From Amborella trichopoda (taxonomy: Eukaryota; Streptophyta; Magnoliopsida; Amborellales; Amborellaceae), in assembly GCF_000471905.2 (NCBI RefSeq), contig NW_006499435.1, positions 1,600,967-1,664,966 on the forward strand: a stretch of 64,000 nucleotides of DNA. Reading direction: 5' to 3'. Position 1 is the stretch's first letter, and every line of letters begins with the position of its first letter. Made by a program: the position numbers and the translations under genes. The notes under the pieces were generated by a model. It saw nothing but the letters and a program-made list of their open reading frames with translations. It was not told the DNA's origin and did no database searches. Positions 26,001 to 38,559 of this stretch are shown here, one piece after another.

Positions 26001-29000
26001 GAATGACTCATGCTAGAAGCTCGGTTATGGGGTTTGCTTCCTTCTTTTATCTTTTTCAAATGAGTGATTATGGGTTGTAATTTAGAAGAAAGGACCTCAT
26101 CTTTTCTCTTTTGGAGCAGTCATCCAATTCGCTATTAGCTCTAGTACAAAGCAGTTTTTATTTCTAGCAGCCCTTGCAGTTATACAGAATCATTCTGTAA
26201 TATGCTATTAATAGTTTAATGCCATTACTTGGTGTTTAGTTCTGAGTTTTAGATCAGAAAAGGAAGCTCAATATTGCCAAATTTGGAAGTACTTATTAGC
26301 ATATTATGCTGTTCTTTTACTATGTTTCAGGAGCACTTCTGTAACCCTACTTCCATGACTCTAGCTTCTGCCAAGTGGCAGAACTTCACATCCAGTTTGA
26401 TGGTATATTGGAATTAGCTACTGTTGTACTTCTCTTCTGCTATTTCTTGAATACTGTATTTTCTCCATGTAGAATTTCCATGAGACTGCCTGTCCTGCTT
26501 AAGGGTGTCTCATCAGATATTTTTGCTCAAGTAGCATTTTCTAGAGTTAATATAATGATTGCTTATTCACCCAGGTTGTGATGGATACATTTGAAGCTCA
26601 GCCTTTACATGAAGATGATGGAAGTGCAAATATTCTTGACGAAGAAGAGGCAGTAGCATTCAGCATTAAGTATCTGACCAGCAGTAAATTAATGGGACTA
26701 GAGGTATATCTTTAGCTCTAGATGAACTGTGCCAATGTATAGTGACTTGTCTTGAACATGATGGTCATTTTGATTTCTCTCATTACCCTGCAGTTAAAAG
26801 ATCCAAATTTCCGCCGCCATATCCTTGTTCAATGCCTTATATTGTTTGATTACCTTAAGGTATGCTAGTCATTTCACATATGGATCTAACACTAGGTTTT
26901 TCTCTGAGAAAATTGTAAAAGATGCTGCATTCCATGGTTGTGACACGGCCACATATATGTGTGGAACATACATACATATGTTCATGCATATATGTGTACG
27001 TATCATACATGTACCAGCTTGCTGCATGGAGCCTAGGGGCTTGGGCTGGTTCAGGCTCACTTTGGTTACTGAAAAGCCAGGTGGAAATAGCTTTTTTTGG
27101 TAATTATTGTCATTAACGTAGCACCAGCCTATACTTGGACGTTGGTTGAGTGATGTTTGTTTTCTGGTATGACATCCTTAGGTTGTGATTGGGTTATTCT
27201 CTCCTTTTCTTGTGTTCGCTGGTTCAGACTGGAATTGTCGAACTAATGCCCTGAATGGTCAGTTCAGGGGCACCAAACCGGGGTTGGGATGGCCATCAAC
27301 CCGGTCAAAACTGGTTTGAACCAGCTAGTTCAGATTGGTCTTGATTAAATTTAGTGTATTTTGTTAATATTTTTATTTACATTTTTCAGACCTATATGAT
27401 AATGCTGCTTTCTAATTATTTTCTTGATTTCTGATTTTCCACTTTTTTAGGTTTTTTCCTATTTTTCTCTATTTTTAATTTTTGAACCTGTCTGGTTAAT
27501 CGGTCTAGTTCGACTGGTCTGACCAAGGACCCAGTCTGGTTCAAATGGCCCGACCAAACCAGTACCCCACCAGTTCGACCACCTGTCAGTCGTAATAACA
27601 TTTAGGAGAGCTCATCAATCGATGCGGCAATGGAACTGGCTTTCTTTTTCTAGACGAGGATTCTTCAATCTTTTGCCGTAATCATGACTTCTTTTTGTTT
27701 ATTTTCTGATTAAGAATGTTATACTACTGTCAGTTCATTTCTGTTTGGGTTGAATAAACACCAGCAACGGATATACTAGTATTTATTCTTCCATATTTTA
27801 TTGTAGGCACCTGGAAAGAATGACAAAGAAGGACCAAAGGAAATCATGGTTTGTAGCTTCAAGTTTATGATTTGTATGGATAGAATCAATAAGAGATGAT
27901 GATTTCTGAATGCCTGAGTCATTTTCTCTAACTGCATAAGCTGGTGTGTTTTATAGCTTGACATTTAATGCACATACTTGCAGAGAGAAGAAATTAAATC
28001 CTATGAAGAGCGTGTGAAGAAGCTTCTTGAAATGATACCTTCAAAAGGGAAAGAGTTTCTTGAAAGGGTCGAGCATATATTAGAACGGGAGAAAAACTGG
28101 GTGAGTTTTTCTTGCTGCCTTTGTCAAGGGGATATAACCCAGGATCTTAGAGATCATCTCATGTGTGATTTTTCCCCAACTTTGTCTAACTAATTGCATG
28201 CAACGTTTTTAAGGTTTGGTGGAAACGTGATGGATGCCCGCCTTTTGAAAAACAAGCAACAGAGAGGAAGACAAACCAAGATGGCGCTAAAAAACGGTTC
28301 GAAATTTCATGTGCTGATTGATGATATTCTTCCCTGACTAAGAATTTGATATTATCTGGATATCGTTTAACTGTTTCTGTTTTGCATTCTGATATTTTAA
28401 TTTTTCTGTAGCAAGCCACGTTGGAGACTTGGAAACAAGGAACTTTCTCAGCTGTGGAAATGGGCAGATCAGAATCCAGTATGTTGTCTATGTAGCCTAG
28501 ACACCATATTAATAATAATGTACTTGCTTATAAAGGACCATTTATGTCTTCCTATCCTATGAAAGTAAAGATCTAGATTCTAGTACGAGTTTCATGATGT
28601 CTAGTCGCATTGGCTGCTGCTCATGCTCCTAAGCATATTTCTTGGAAAATTTGCGTACATTCTCCATCAAGTTTGTAGTGCTAAGACTGTTGAGTTTCAA
28701 TTATTTTTTCTGGATATCCAAAAAAAAAGAAAAGAAAAACTTAAACTACTGCTTGTGAATTTCGTTTCAAAAAAAAAAACCTACTGCTTGTGAATGTCTT
28801 TCTGTATTTTATATCCTTTGCTCTGAAAAAAGTTTATGGTATCCAAAAACGTTTCTGCTTGTGGATCTTCTTGCCTCTTAGAAGAATTCAAGAATGAATG
28901 TTGGTGCTGTGAATTTTGTTCTGTGTTTGGTGTGATGCCCAGCTTTGTTGCGTGGGTGGGTCTGTAGTGAGGTTCCTGTATTGAGTTCATAGACAATATT

Positions 29001-32000
29001 TGTTGCATTGGAATCAAAACCACATTAAAAGTATTAATTTTATCATACTGCTATGGTAGGGCTTCGCAACTGATACTTCATAGATAAAATCTGTGTAGTT
29101 TTCTTTTTTATCATCTCAAAATGCTTGACTTTATTTAATACAATATTACAATCGCTATGTAAAGATGGGGTTTTGTTTGTCGGTTCCCTTCTTCTTTGGT
29201 TAAACATATTCTTTTGGTTTTCTCCAGAATGCTTTGACGGATGCTCAACGTGTAAGAACACCCTCGATCACGGAGTACTGGAAAGCTCTTGCAGAGGATG
29301 TTAGTGCCTCTACTCATTTATAGTTGTCTTAAGTCATGAGAATATCAGAATCATAAACTGCTAAGCATATTGGTTGTAAGGTTGAAATTGAGTGCTCAGA
29401 TGCAAGTTTTACGTATCTTGCACCATATAGCTATAGATTCACTCAGTTGTCTAAATTTATTTACTGCCTGTGATGAAATGCAGATGGATACTTCTGCAGG
29501 AATAGAGGCTGAATATCACCACAAGAATAATCGTGTGAGTTTTAAGTTTTGTTAATCTATTTTTTGTTTTGATATGGATGTTAAGAAATAAGCATGGTAC
29601 CCCTATAGACGACACTTGAGACCCTATATAAACAATATTTGAGGCGTGATGGTGGGATTTTATTCAGGGAAACAATTGCTCATTTCATCTGAGATCCTTA
29701 ATCTTTCCATTGCATGTCCATTAAAGAGTTTGGCTGTGAATATTTTATAGTGTTCTTTTTTGTGGTGATTTGTGTTTTTTTTTTTGACGAGGTTACATAG
29801 GAATTGATGATGATCCTTGACTTCTATTGTCATTAATCTAATCACTCTTAACTTCCTTCTTGACCAAGTTAGCAATTCATGTCATATTCTTAGAAGTTAA
29901 AGCTTTGAGAAATTTTTCAATTGAAAATGAGTGAGATCTTTGTGTAGGAACCCTTAAATTGATTCTTATTTTGTTATGATTAGAATTGTTTGGTTCTCTA
30001 ACAAATTTATTTTTTCCAATGAGAAAAACGATTAGTTTCTGATATTTGTTATATAATTTCTTTAAGAAAGACATGTAAATTTGTTGATGAAGTATCCGCT
30101 TACCTAATACTTCACTAGATCACAAGCACACCTTATGTTTCCATCTTGTTAATTAAATCATTGTGTCATTGTTAACCAAATAATTTATATCCTTCTTTAT
30201 TTTTCATTGACCCTCAACCTCTAAGTTACTGATATCTGAGCCCCCACAGATATAGGATTTCTTTACCACAATTTCATCTAGGAAAATGACTTTTCATTGC
30301 TGTTCCATTCTGCAGGTTTACTGCTGGAAGGGCCTACGATTTTCAGCTCGTCAAGACTTGGAAGGGTTCTCTCGGGTAAGGTTTTCTTTCAAATTATTTA
30401 TGCACATGGTGATTGTAATGAAACAACAAAATTTATAGAAAAAATTGGAAAAAGATTGTTTCCCACTCAAAATGTCACTCAGATGGGAGTCTTTGAATTT
30501 TGAACTGCTGATGTGCTAAACCATTTTACGGTCTTACAATAAGTATAACCTACCTGCCTTTTTTTCTTTTTTTTGAGAATAACCTCCTTCCATGATTTAT
30601 GCCTTTTTTTAGGATTTTAAGGTTGGGTTGTGACCTTAAAATGTAGAATTAAGGTTGCACCTCAAAAATCCATCGGAAAATGTTGTTTTAGAGTTTAAAA
30701 ACCCTCTAATTGATCATCTCGACATCGAGATGTATGAATATGAAATGAAAAAGATTTCGAGTTTCAGAAATAGTGCACTTGCAACACATTATCTAAACTG
30801 TCCATTTTCAAGATTTCCATATGTTTATATGATTTGAACTATTTTTGGAGTTTAAAATTTATAATTAGAGCTGGAAATAGATTTGGGAAAGTATAAAATG
30901 ACATCATTTACCTTTGATACAAGGTTGTCACATTAATCTTGACAATTGGATCTGACATTGGGTGGTTGCAATTGTTCCATTGACTAAGCTCAAACTTCAA
31001 AAGAAATTTTNNNNNNNNNNNNNNNNNNNNAATAGATTTTCAGGCAATCCTAAAAATATTTTACACCAAAATTACATCCTATTATAAAATTTGGAGGTGC
31101 GCCTTAATTGGATTGTTTAAGGTTGCAACCTCATGCAAACACACCCTTTTTTTATGCTTAAAAGACTGCTTTTTGATGCAGTTCACGGACCATGGTGTTG
31201 AAGGAGTTGTGCCACCAGAACTTCTGCCACCTGATATACGATCAAAGTATCATGCTAAAGCTGGTGACAAGTCTAAACGAGCTAAGAAGGAGGAGGAAGT
31301 AAAGGGCAATGCCCCACTAGTTGAGGACAACCAGGTAATAATGCATCATTGCATCTTCACCTTTTTATGTGGATTTTTTTCTGGTATGTTAAGTGCCTAT
31401 CTGTTTGTTAAGGAGGATGTTAAAGCAACTCTAATTCATAGAGCTAGATTTTGTAAATATTCCTGATGCATTTGATCATGAAAACATGGCTAACAGGCAA
31501 AACAACTTTAGGTAATTGTACCACTGTTTTTTTTTTTCCCTTGAAAAAAATGCAAAACAACTGAATGTTGCCCTCCAAATTGCATTAACTTTATTGCAGG
31601 CAAACATTTTGGAATTATTTGCTCATAGTGCAATTTAAGAAGTAAATTTTTTTCTTTGAAAAAAAATGCAAAACAACTAAATGTTGGCCTCCAAATTGCA
31701 TTAACTTTATTTCAGACAAATATTTTGTAATTAATTGCTCATATTACAATTTAAGAAGTAATTTTGGTTTTCCAAGAGGACTTTCTGGCAATAAAGGGGT
31801 GATCCTCCCCAAAGAAATGAATTTCTAAATGCGTAATCATCCTCTCGCTTTTTAACATGACTAATCAACTTCCTGTGAATCAATCTGGTTTCAAAAAGAG
31901 AAAAAAGAAGCTGGTTCTTTCCATCGCATGGAGGTTAAATGATTATTTTCATGAGTGTCAAAATCTACTGTCGCTCCTGTTGCATACAACCTTATTATGA

Positions 32001-32565
32001 ACCCACGTAGTTTATCTCAGATTTCTCCTTATTGCTTATTTCATTTGACCCAAAACAACAGATTATCAATTTATCATTAGTGATTTGATTATTCTTTTTC
32101 TCCTGTTTCTTTTTGTGAGTGGTCCATCTATTTTTCTTTTGTTTCCTTGTTATCAAATTAATTTTGCAATGATTTTCTTCACTCTCCTATAGCTAACGAC
32201 ATAGTGCCTATTTCCCCCCCTCTTTCCTGCCTAAAAAGAATGCTGGTGCCACAACTGAGCTAGAGGGAAGTGGCAGTGGTGCTGAGCTGGAAGACTCTGC
32301 AGCCCCAATGGACACCGATGTGGGCGCAGTGGGTGCAACAAATAGTGGCGGTCCATCACCCGATGAGGCTCAAAAGCAGAGCCCAGATGATGAAGTGGGT
32401 CAAGAGGTGGTTCAACCGATACTTGATTCTGAGCCTGAGCCTGAGCTCGATGCTGAAGGCAAGCCCGAACAAATGCTTGAGCCTGAATTACCCAAACCCG
32501 CCACTATAGATTTGCAGGATGGAGTTGAGGAGAGTCCTCAAGAGCCGATTGCTCCCTCTAATTAA
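23059..32565 (+). CDS. THO1: THO complex subunit 1 (HPR1/THOC1)
   Basis: This is a nuclear subunit of the THO/TREX complex, which couples transcription to mRNP assembly and export and supports small-RNA production. Exons: 23059-23160, 24020-24103, 24341-24415, 24657-24750, 24922-25067, 25224-25295, 25483-25555, 25662-25727, 25874-25920, 26331-26402, 26575-26703, 26794-26859, 27807-27848, 27984-28100, 28214-28296, 28412-28478, 29228-29299, 29484-29534, 30316-30375, 31182-31334, 32239-32565. They join in frame into 665 residues; Arabidopsis HPR1 is about 600. Diagnostic stretches are HVEGGMIFQLLEDLTEMST, LVMLRTCNQLLRRLSKANDV, KNWVWWKRDGCPPFEKQ, LSQLWKWADQNPNALTD and YCWKGLRFSARQDLEGFSRF. The C-terminal tail is acidic and repetitive (EPEPELDAEGKPE). 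Exon 1 is the least certain: CGA|gt at 23160 or six bases later both keep frame. A second copy of the 3' end lies at 41850. Confidence 0.95.
30605..31150. mobile_element. MITE family A with a nested family-B MITE, in a THO1 intron
   Basis: The outer element runs from the GTGACCTTAAAATGTAGAA block through CTAATTGATCATCTCGACAT to an end with GGTTGCAACCTCATGCAAAC. It is interrupted at about 30880-31040 by sequence with ATGACATCATTTACCTTTGA and AATCTTGACAATTGGATCTG, landmarks of family B. A 20-N gap (31011-31030) falls at the far end of the inserted copy. Confidence 0.65.
31011..31030. other. assembly gap (20 N)
   Basis: A short run of N lies inside the nested MITEs of a THO1 intron. Confidence 0.99.
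31535..31765. repeat. about 116-bp tandem duplication in the last THO1 intron
   Basis: Two successive copies share TTGAAAAAAATGCAAAACAA, CCTCCAAATTGCATTAACTT and GCAATTTAAGAAGTAA with scattered substitutions. Confidence 0.8.
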
Positions 32566-33469
32566 GGTTAGCTTCTCAGCACAAGAGTTTATTGCTCCTA
32601 TTCAAAGGTGAACTTGCAAGAGGAATGAAAGGGAAGAGAAACTGTTTTAGGCATTCCAGGGTGGGAAAGAGAAAATTAAGAAAAACAGAGGTAACTGGAG
32701 TAAGGCACTTTAGGAATGGACCAAATTTTCGAAGTGCACACTATGTGGATCTTAATTTGTGTCGGAGCTGGACACCAAGTTCTATGAATGGTCCAGTTTT
32801 TATGATGGGATTATTTTCTGGATGGGGCTTGGGCATATTCCCACATTTGGATTTGAAAAGTATTGAGAGGTCTTCTTGCAGGGGCTTCTAGAAAACGTAA
32901 TGGTTGGATTGTCCCTCAAGGAGTGGTAAGGTGCTATTGACTCAGTGGGGATCTGGTAAATGTTGTGAGATATTTTTTCATATAAATTATTGTGGATTAT
33001 TCAGAGAGTATTGCAAGTGACTTTATTTATTTTTTTTACTTTAAAATCTCAGTTCTTCTGGTTAATTATGTGGCACTGAGAAGTTTAATCTGGACATGTG
33101 ACGGGTGTTCCTCAAACTCCTATATTCTTTTTTAGAGTAAATTAATAGAATTTTGTATTAGGGATTTATATTTTATTAAAAATGTATTCCTATTATCCCC
33201 TAAAGTTAACTTGTGACCGTATCCTGCATCTATGAATTAGTTACCCAACTCTCTATAGCTAATCTACTAGCTACGGTTTTAACTAAAATATGAGTTTTTG
33301 TATTAATATTAAGTAAACTAATAATTAAAACAGTACAATGTATCATGAGGACAAGAAGTGTCGTCTCGTATATCCCTCATGTTTCCGGTAGCAACAACCA
33401 TCGATGCTTGATTTTTGAGCCTGAGCTTAATTGCTTATTTTTCCATTGGGAATTGGTTTTATATAAATT

Positions 33470-33690
33470 GGGTCTATTTACGTCTAGTATAAGGAGGTCA
33501 TAATTACTTTCAACTATCCAATGTGAAATCTGATGGCTTCGATGTGTCATAAAATTTGAGAAAATTTCTTTTAGAATTTGAGTTTGATTAATGAAATAAA
33601 TGCAACTACCTAATTTCATGTCCAATAGTAAAGATTAATTGTGACTATTTATACTAAAAATAAATAATCTTTTTATATATTTTTCCATTA
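33470..33690. mobile_element. MITE family B, shared by both spacer copies
   Basis: The arms are AAGGAGGTCATAATTACTTT and AGATTAATTGTGACTATTTA. The same insertion is at the equivalent place in the right copy (42235-42465), so it predates the duplication. Confidence 0.65.
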
Positions 33691-34235
33691 TACTATCTAC
33701 TTTTCTCTCTCTCTCACATACGCACACATGCGCGTACGTAGGCTACAGAATGACTTTCTGAAATTGGTAATGTGCATTCCACCCTGTTTTAACAAATGAA
33801 CTATTTCTAGTTGCATCAGTCCCGTGTTTACATCTCCATATGTAATCATTTTCAATGCAGTCTAATTGTTTTGGAGTACAAAAAAATTTCATAGTCATTG
33901 CACAAGGGGAGGCCACAAAAGATTTTCAAACCTGGGTACCAATGAAATAAAAAATACCAAACTGATGTCATATAGACCATTCATTATTCTCAGTTTAGAT
34001 ATCTACATTTTGTGCCGTCCATATAGTTTGAAACTACAGGGAAAAATAAATGAAACAAATAACAATAGTGTGAGAAACTAATCCTATCTAACCTGCCAAA
34101 AACAAATGTCTGAAAATAGATAGAAAAAAAATACAACAGTAAATGAGTTCTGCCTGATACTAGCTGCAAAATTATCTGTTTTCGCCTACTGCCTTTTTCA
34201 GCAAATATAGAATACTTCTTTCAAATGCAAGCTTT

Positions 34236-34316
34236 CTAAATCACATTACCATCCGGTTCAATGGCCGATCTCAATCCACTACAAATCCTCATCAGAGCGT
34301 AATGCTCGGCGTGCTT
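34236..34316 (-). pseudogene. stranded copy of the CLPS1 last exon
   Basis: The minus strand translates to HAEHY, then SGLRSAIEPDGNVI and a stop, matching the last exon of the real CLPS1 gene at 43027-43107 with a few substitutions. The rest of the gene is absent: homology ends within a few bases of the exon's splice acceptor and is replaced by AT-rich sequence. It cannot make a protein and marks the left duplication boundary. Confidence 0.9.
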
Positions 34317-35257
34317 GATATTGCATATTAATCAATAATTAATTAAACTTTTAACAATAAAATAATAGTACTAGTTAATTATCATCATTTTAATAATAAA
34401 ATTGTTGTAAATAATAAAATTATAATTTGGATAGACTTGTAATTACATAAGTAATTATTATATTAACTACATTATTAAATATTTTTTTATTATTAAATTG
34501 GTATAATATAAAAGACCTGGTTTCTATGCGGCAAAACCTGCATATGTAGAAATACGGGCCTCTTAATAAATTTAATTTTGAGATGGATTTTAAGGCTTAA
34601 TTTTTAAGGACATGTAATATCTATCATGGAGATCATGAATATGAAAAAATAAATAAAAGTCATATATTTCTCTTTATCCAATCGTCTCTTATGAATGGAG
34701 GGATAAGATTGCCCCAATCACAATGTCACGTCTCTACACGATTTTATTTTTAATTTTTTCTATAAACAGTTTTAACACCAAAATTTGGACGTTCAATCCT
34801 CTATTAAACTCACACTAGTAAAAAATATAAAAAAAAATATTTTTAATAAAATAAAATGACCAAAATATCTCTGAAAGATTCAAAAGGTATTTTGGTCACT
34901 ATATTTTATCAAAAATTATTTTTAACATTTTTTATAAGTGCGCTCCAATGAGAAGATGACACGTACTAAATTTTATATTTAAAAAATTTGTAAAAAAAAA
35001 CTAAAAATAAAATAATTTGAGGTGCCGGATCTAAAATCAAACGATAAATAGCTCTCTTGATCAAATTGAACGGTTGGATAGTAGAAAAAGCATAGACCTT
35101 CTAAACTGCAGGGGAAGTATAAAAACCTCTCCCTCTTTTTTTTTAAGATGGATGCTATACACTTTCTAGACCGCCTATGTAGAAATGCGGTCGAGCCCGT
35201 ATGAAACAATTTTTCTAATAGAAAATATAACTTCAAATAAAGGTAAGTAGATTTATA
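34317..35257. other. AT-rich spacer with transposon debris
   Basis: No gene is visible. There are two similar segments with CATATGTAGAAATACGGGCC (about 34540) and CTATGTAGAAATGCGGTCGA (about 35178), the latter forming a CCGC...GCGG hairpin. Both look like pieces of DNA transposons. Confidence 0.4.
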
Positions 35258-35474
35258 TGGGATTGTCTACAAAGATACCATTTATCTTTTATACATGGAT
35301 GTCACAATTATTTTCACTCAAATTAGATGATTTGGGGTGAGTCATGAAGTTGGAGAATTTTTTTTTGGAACTTTATGTCTATTCAATGACTTTTTTACAA
35401 CCACCTAGTTTGAAATTTTAAAAAAATAATAATTGTGATCTTCATGTAAAAAGAGATAAAAGATATGTTTGTGG
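35258..35474. mobile_element. MITE family B ending at the NLR P-loop
   Basis: The left end reads CTACAAAGATACCATTTATC and then ATGGATGTCACAATTATT. The right end, reverse-complemented, reads CCACAAACATATCTTTTATC and then ATGAAGATCACAATTATT. The inverted repeats are about 45 bp with good identity. The right terminus overlaps the first codon of the P-loop of the NLR pseudogene. Confidence 0.75.
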
Positions 35475-37427
35475 AATGAGTGGCGTAGGAAAAAACAACT
35501 CTCATGAAAAATATCAATAATCACTTCAGGAACTCCGTTAGTTATTTTGATATTGTGATATGGGTGACTGTGTCTGCCCATCCGGACCTCAAAAAAGTGA
35601 GGAGGATGATCTGGGAGAGGTTGGGTTTGCCTTATGGCGATGATCATACTGAGGATATGGAGAGCCATATATTGTTTGATATCCTAAAGAGGAAAGAGTT
35701 TCTGCTCATCTTAGATGACCTGTGGGACAGGGACAGGTTCGATATAAAAGAAATAGGAATTCCTCGACCAAAGAATGGGAGTAAGATTGCGATAACAACA
35801 CAAAATGGAGATGTATGCAGCGATATGGGGGCCGACTCCACAGTGGAGGTAAAGAAATTGTCAGAGGATGAATCATGGGAATTGTTCTGTGCGAAAGCAG
35901 GTCCTCATGTCGCCTCCCCAACAATAGAACCCTATGCCAGGCCTCTTCTCAAAAAGTGCGATGGCTTGCCTCTTGCCATCGTCGTCTCTGGAAGAACCAT
36001 GAGAGGTATACAATCAATAGGGGAATGGGAGTACGCAAAATGGGCACTGGGGCATTCTCCATCAGATATGGCAGGTATGAATGACGAGCTATTTCGCGTC
36101 TTGAAGTTTAGTTACGACAGGCTAGAAAATGCTTCCCCTTAAATCCTTGTTCTTGTACTGTGCTTTGTTACCTGAAGATTATTTAATAGGGGAATATGAG
36201 CTTGTGAATTATTGTATAGAAAAAGGATTATTAGATGGGCGAGATAGTCTCAATGAGGCTCGTGAGAAGTGCTATGCAATGCTCGGAAGCCTTGAAATTG
36301 CATGCATGGTAGAAAGTGGTGGTACTGAAGACACCATAAAAATGCATAATTCGATGCGCGAAATGGCCCTATGGATCACTTCTTCAGGGCAGGGGCAGGG
36401 GCACGGTCGATGCTTCCTAGGGAAGTCTGGCATTGGATTGAGGGAGGCACCTGTGTTTAGGAAATGGCAAGAGGAGGCAGAAAAAGTCTATCTGGTAGAA
36501 AACGATATAGAGGCTCTCCCTTTGTTGCCAGAGGAATGCGCAAGACTCGTCTCCTTGTCACTTCGAGGCAATAATCTCGTGAAGGAGATCCCACCACACC
36601 ACTTCTTTGAAAGCATGAGTGCCCTTCGTGTACTCGATCTAAGCCTAACGAGTGTTACCCTCCTTGTCTCACTCGGTGAATCTCCGTGCGCTTCGTTTAA
36701 GCGGATGCTTGTATCTAGAAGAGTTGCCCCCAACAATAGGACAGCTTCCACAACTCCAATTGTTGGATCTATGAGGTTGCAATCGATTGGGAGAGCTACC
36801 TGATGGGTTGAGGAAGTTGATCGATTTGATATTTCTCGATCTGTCTGAAACATCCCAACTATTCACATTCCCGAGGGGAGCTTTATCAAAGTTAAGGAAG
36901 TTGCAGGAGTTGAATACCATGAACAGTGGATTGACATTTCATGTGGGACATGATGCCACAGGGATAAACCTTGCTGAGTTGACGAACTTAAATGCCACGA
37001 GCGTTTCAGTTGAAGGCGCGGCCACTTGGGACTGGCTCCAGGAGTGTGTTAAGACAGTAAATGACTTGAAATTAAGCGACTGCACCATCACAGAAGGTGC
37101 CTTAACCACCCTAGCCAGGGCCCCAAGCATGCGATGCCTGACCCTGCAAAGATGCAGGGATTGACAAGGGTCCCAACCAACGTCTCAAAGGGTCTTGAGC
37201 TAACAACATGTCAAGAGTTGGTGAGTGTGGTGACTGCAAAGGGGAGGGGGGCGTTCGAAAGATTAGAGGAGCTGCACCTCTATTCCCTGTCTGGGGTTGA
37301 GAGTTTATGCATTGGGGTGCCATGGAACACATGCTTTGGAAACCTGAAGACAATAAGTATAATGAGATGCCCCAGATTGCGGATACTATTCACACACGGT
37401 ATGCCCCAACTCTTCAAAGGCGCTTGA
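35473..37427 (+). pseudogene. CC-NBS-LRR (RPS2-like) resistance gene fragment 1
   Basis: This is a remnant of an intracellular immune receptor. The sequence enters at the P-loop (GMSGVGK) with no coiled-coil region before it. One extra A in the run at 35490-35495 shifts the frame inside the P-loop. After it come WVTVSAHPDLKKVRRMIWE, kinase-2 FLLILDDLWD, the degenerate RNBS-B SKIAITTQ, CDGLPLAIVV, and then after a second frameshift near 36135 LFLYCALLPEDYL and MHNSMREMALWI (the MHD motif reads MHN). LRR-type sequence follows (ALRVLDLSLTS, ELPDGLRKLIDLIFLDLSE). Further breaks are a frameshift near 36675, an in-frame TGA at 36772 and a frameshift near 37155. At least four frameshifts plus the missing N-terminus make it a pseudogene. 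Confidence 0.9.
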
Positions 37428-37574
37428 AACCAAGCGTTATAACTAGTTTATCTTTTTCTTTTCCATTTTCTTTGTTGAATTGATGCAATGGATTGTCTTT
37501 TTTTTTGTTTTTGGTAATATTGTAAAAATTAGACTGGTTATTTTTACATTGGACGTGATAGTTCAAAAGACTGG

Positions 37575-38160
37575 TTATTTTTACTTAATCAAAGTCATTT
37601 TAATTCCCCTCTTATATAAATGAAGGAAAAAATTTATATAGGGCCGAGGCTCTAAACAATCAAATTAGAGCCCACCTCAAAAATTTCACTAGAAGAGGTT
37701 GTTTTGATGTTCAAATATCCTAAAATTGATCATCTCGACATCAAGATGGATGGACAACAGAAAAAATTAATAGGGTGTGATAGCAAACGTTGGCTGCATG
37801 AATGTGATATCAATCACATTTCCTTATGTTTTAAGTGACTTCTATTTTTGACTTAATCAAAGTTTATCAAAGTTATTTTTAATTGTGTATTATATAAATT
37901 AATGGGAGAGTTACCTGCCCCAAAATTAAAAGAAAAGATGGCATGGCTTCTCCGTTTCAAAATTTTTTAAGTGAATTCTATTTTTACTTAATCAAAGTCA
38001 TTTTTAATTCCCTTTTATATAAATGAAGGAAAAAGTTTATATAGAGCCGAGGCTCTATAACAATCAAATTAGAGCCCACATCAAAATTTTTACTAGAAGA
38101 GGTTGTTTTGATGCCCAAGTATCCTAAATTTGATCATCTCGACATCAAGATGGATGGACA
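37575..38160. repeat. partial direct duplication including half a family-A MITE
   Basis: About 37575-37760 is repeated at about 37985-38160, including unique flank (TTTTTACTTAATCAAAGTCA, ATATAAATGAAGGAAAAA) and the MITE start. The first copy has only the MITE's left part; the second is complete. Confidence 0.75.
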
Positions 38161-38420
38161 AAAGAAGAAAGTAGATTTCGAGTTTTAAAAATATTGCATC
38201 TTGTAACGTAATTTTGCACCGTCAATTTTTAAGATTTTTAAGTTTTTATAGATCTGCTCGATCTACACTATTTTTGAAGCTTTAAATTTTATAATTAAAG
38301 ATGAAAATATATTTTAAAGCTATCACAAAGATTTTCAGTATTGAAAACATACTTCTCGACACTAATTGAAAGTGCGCTTTACTTTGATTGTTTAGAGCCT
38401 CGGCTCAATACAAAACACAC
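38030..38420. mobile_element. MITE family A, complete copy
   Basis: The left terminus reads TTATATAGAGCCGAGGCTCT and the inverted right terminus TTGTATTGAGCCGAGGCTCT, each followed by an ACAATCAAA block. The interior has GATCATCTCGACATCAAGAT. Length is about 390 bp with no coding capacity. Confidence 0.75.
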
Positions 38421-38559
38421 CCTTGAATAAGTAAGTTGCAAGCGTGGCCAGTTGGACATGATCCGCAAGGGGCGGCTTTGGAAAGATGGAATTGCCTGTC
38501 TAGGTAGTTGCTTGCTGTTGCTTTTTTTAGAGTCATTAACGCGTGGACTCTAAAATTTC

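Larger units (their letters stand above)
33118..34316. repeat. left copy of the duplicated THO1-CLPS1 spacer
   Basis: From about 33118 to 34316 the sequence matches 41548-43106 in the same order and orientation, apart from a THO1-derived segment present only in the right copy. Shared landmarks include ATTAAAAATGTATTCCTAT, ATATCCCTCATGTTTCCGGT, a family-B MITE, TTTCAATGCAGTCTAATT, GAGTTCTGCCTGATACTAGC and the CLPS1 terminal exon. The match stops just inside the start of that exon. Confidence 0.92.

Noticed and set aside
32592-32891. 99-codon open frame after THO1
   Set aside because: It lies in the expected 3' untranslated region, and part of it is duplicated with the THO1 tail at 42000.
34979-35236. 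Possible N-terminal exon of NLR fragment 1
   Set aside because: The 85-codon frame is on the minus strand and has no coiled-coil features; plus-strand frames there contain many stops.
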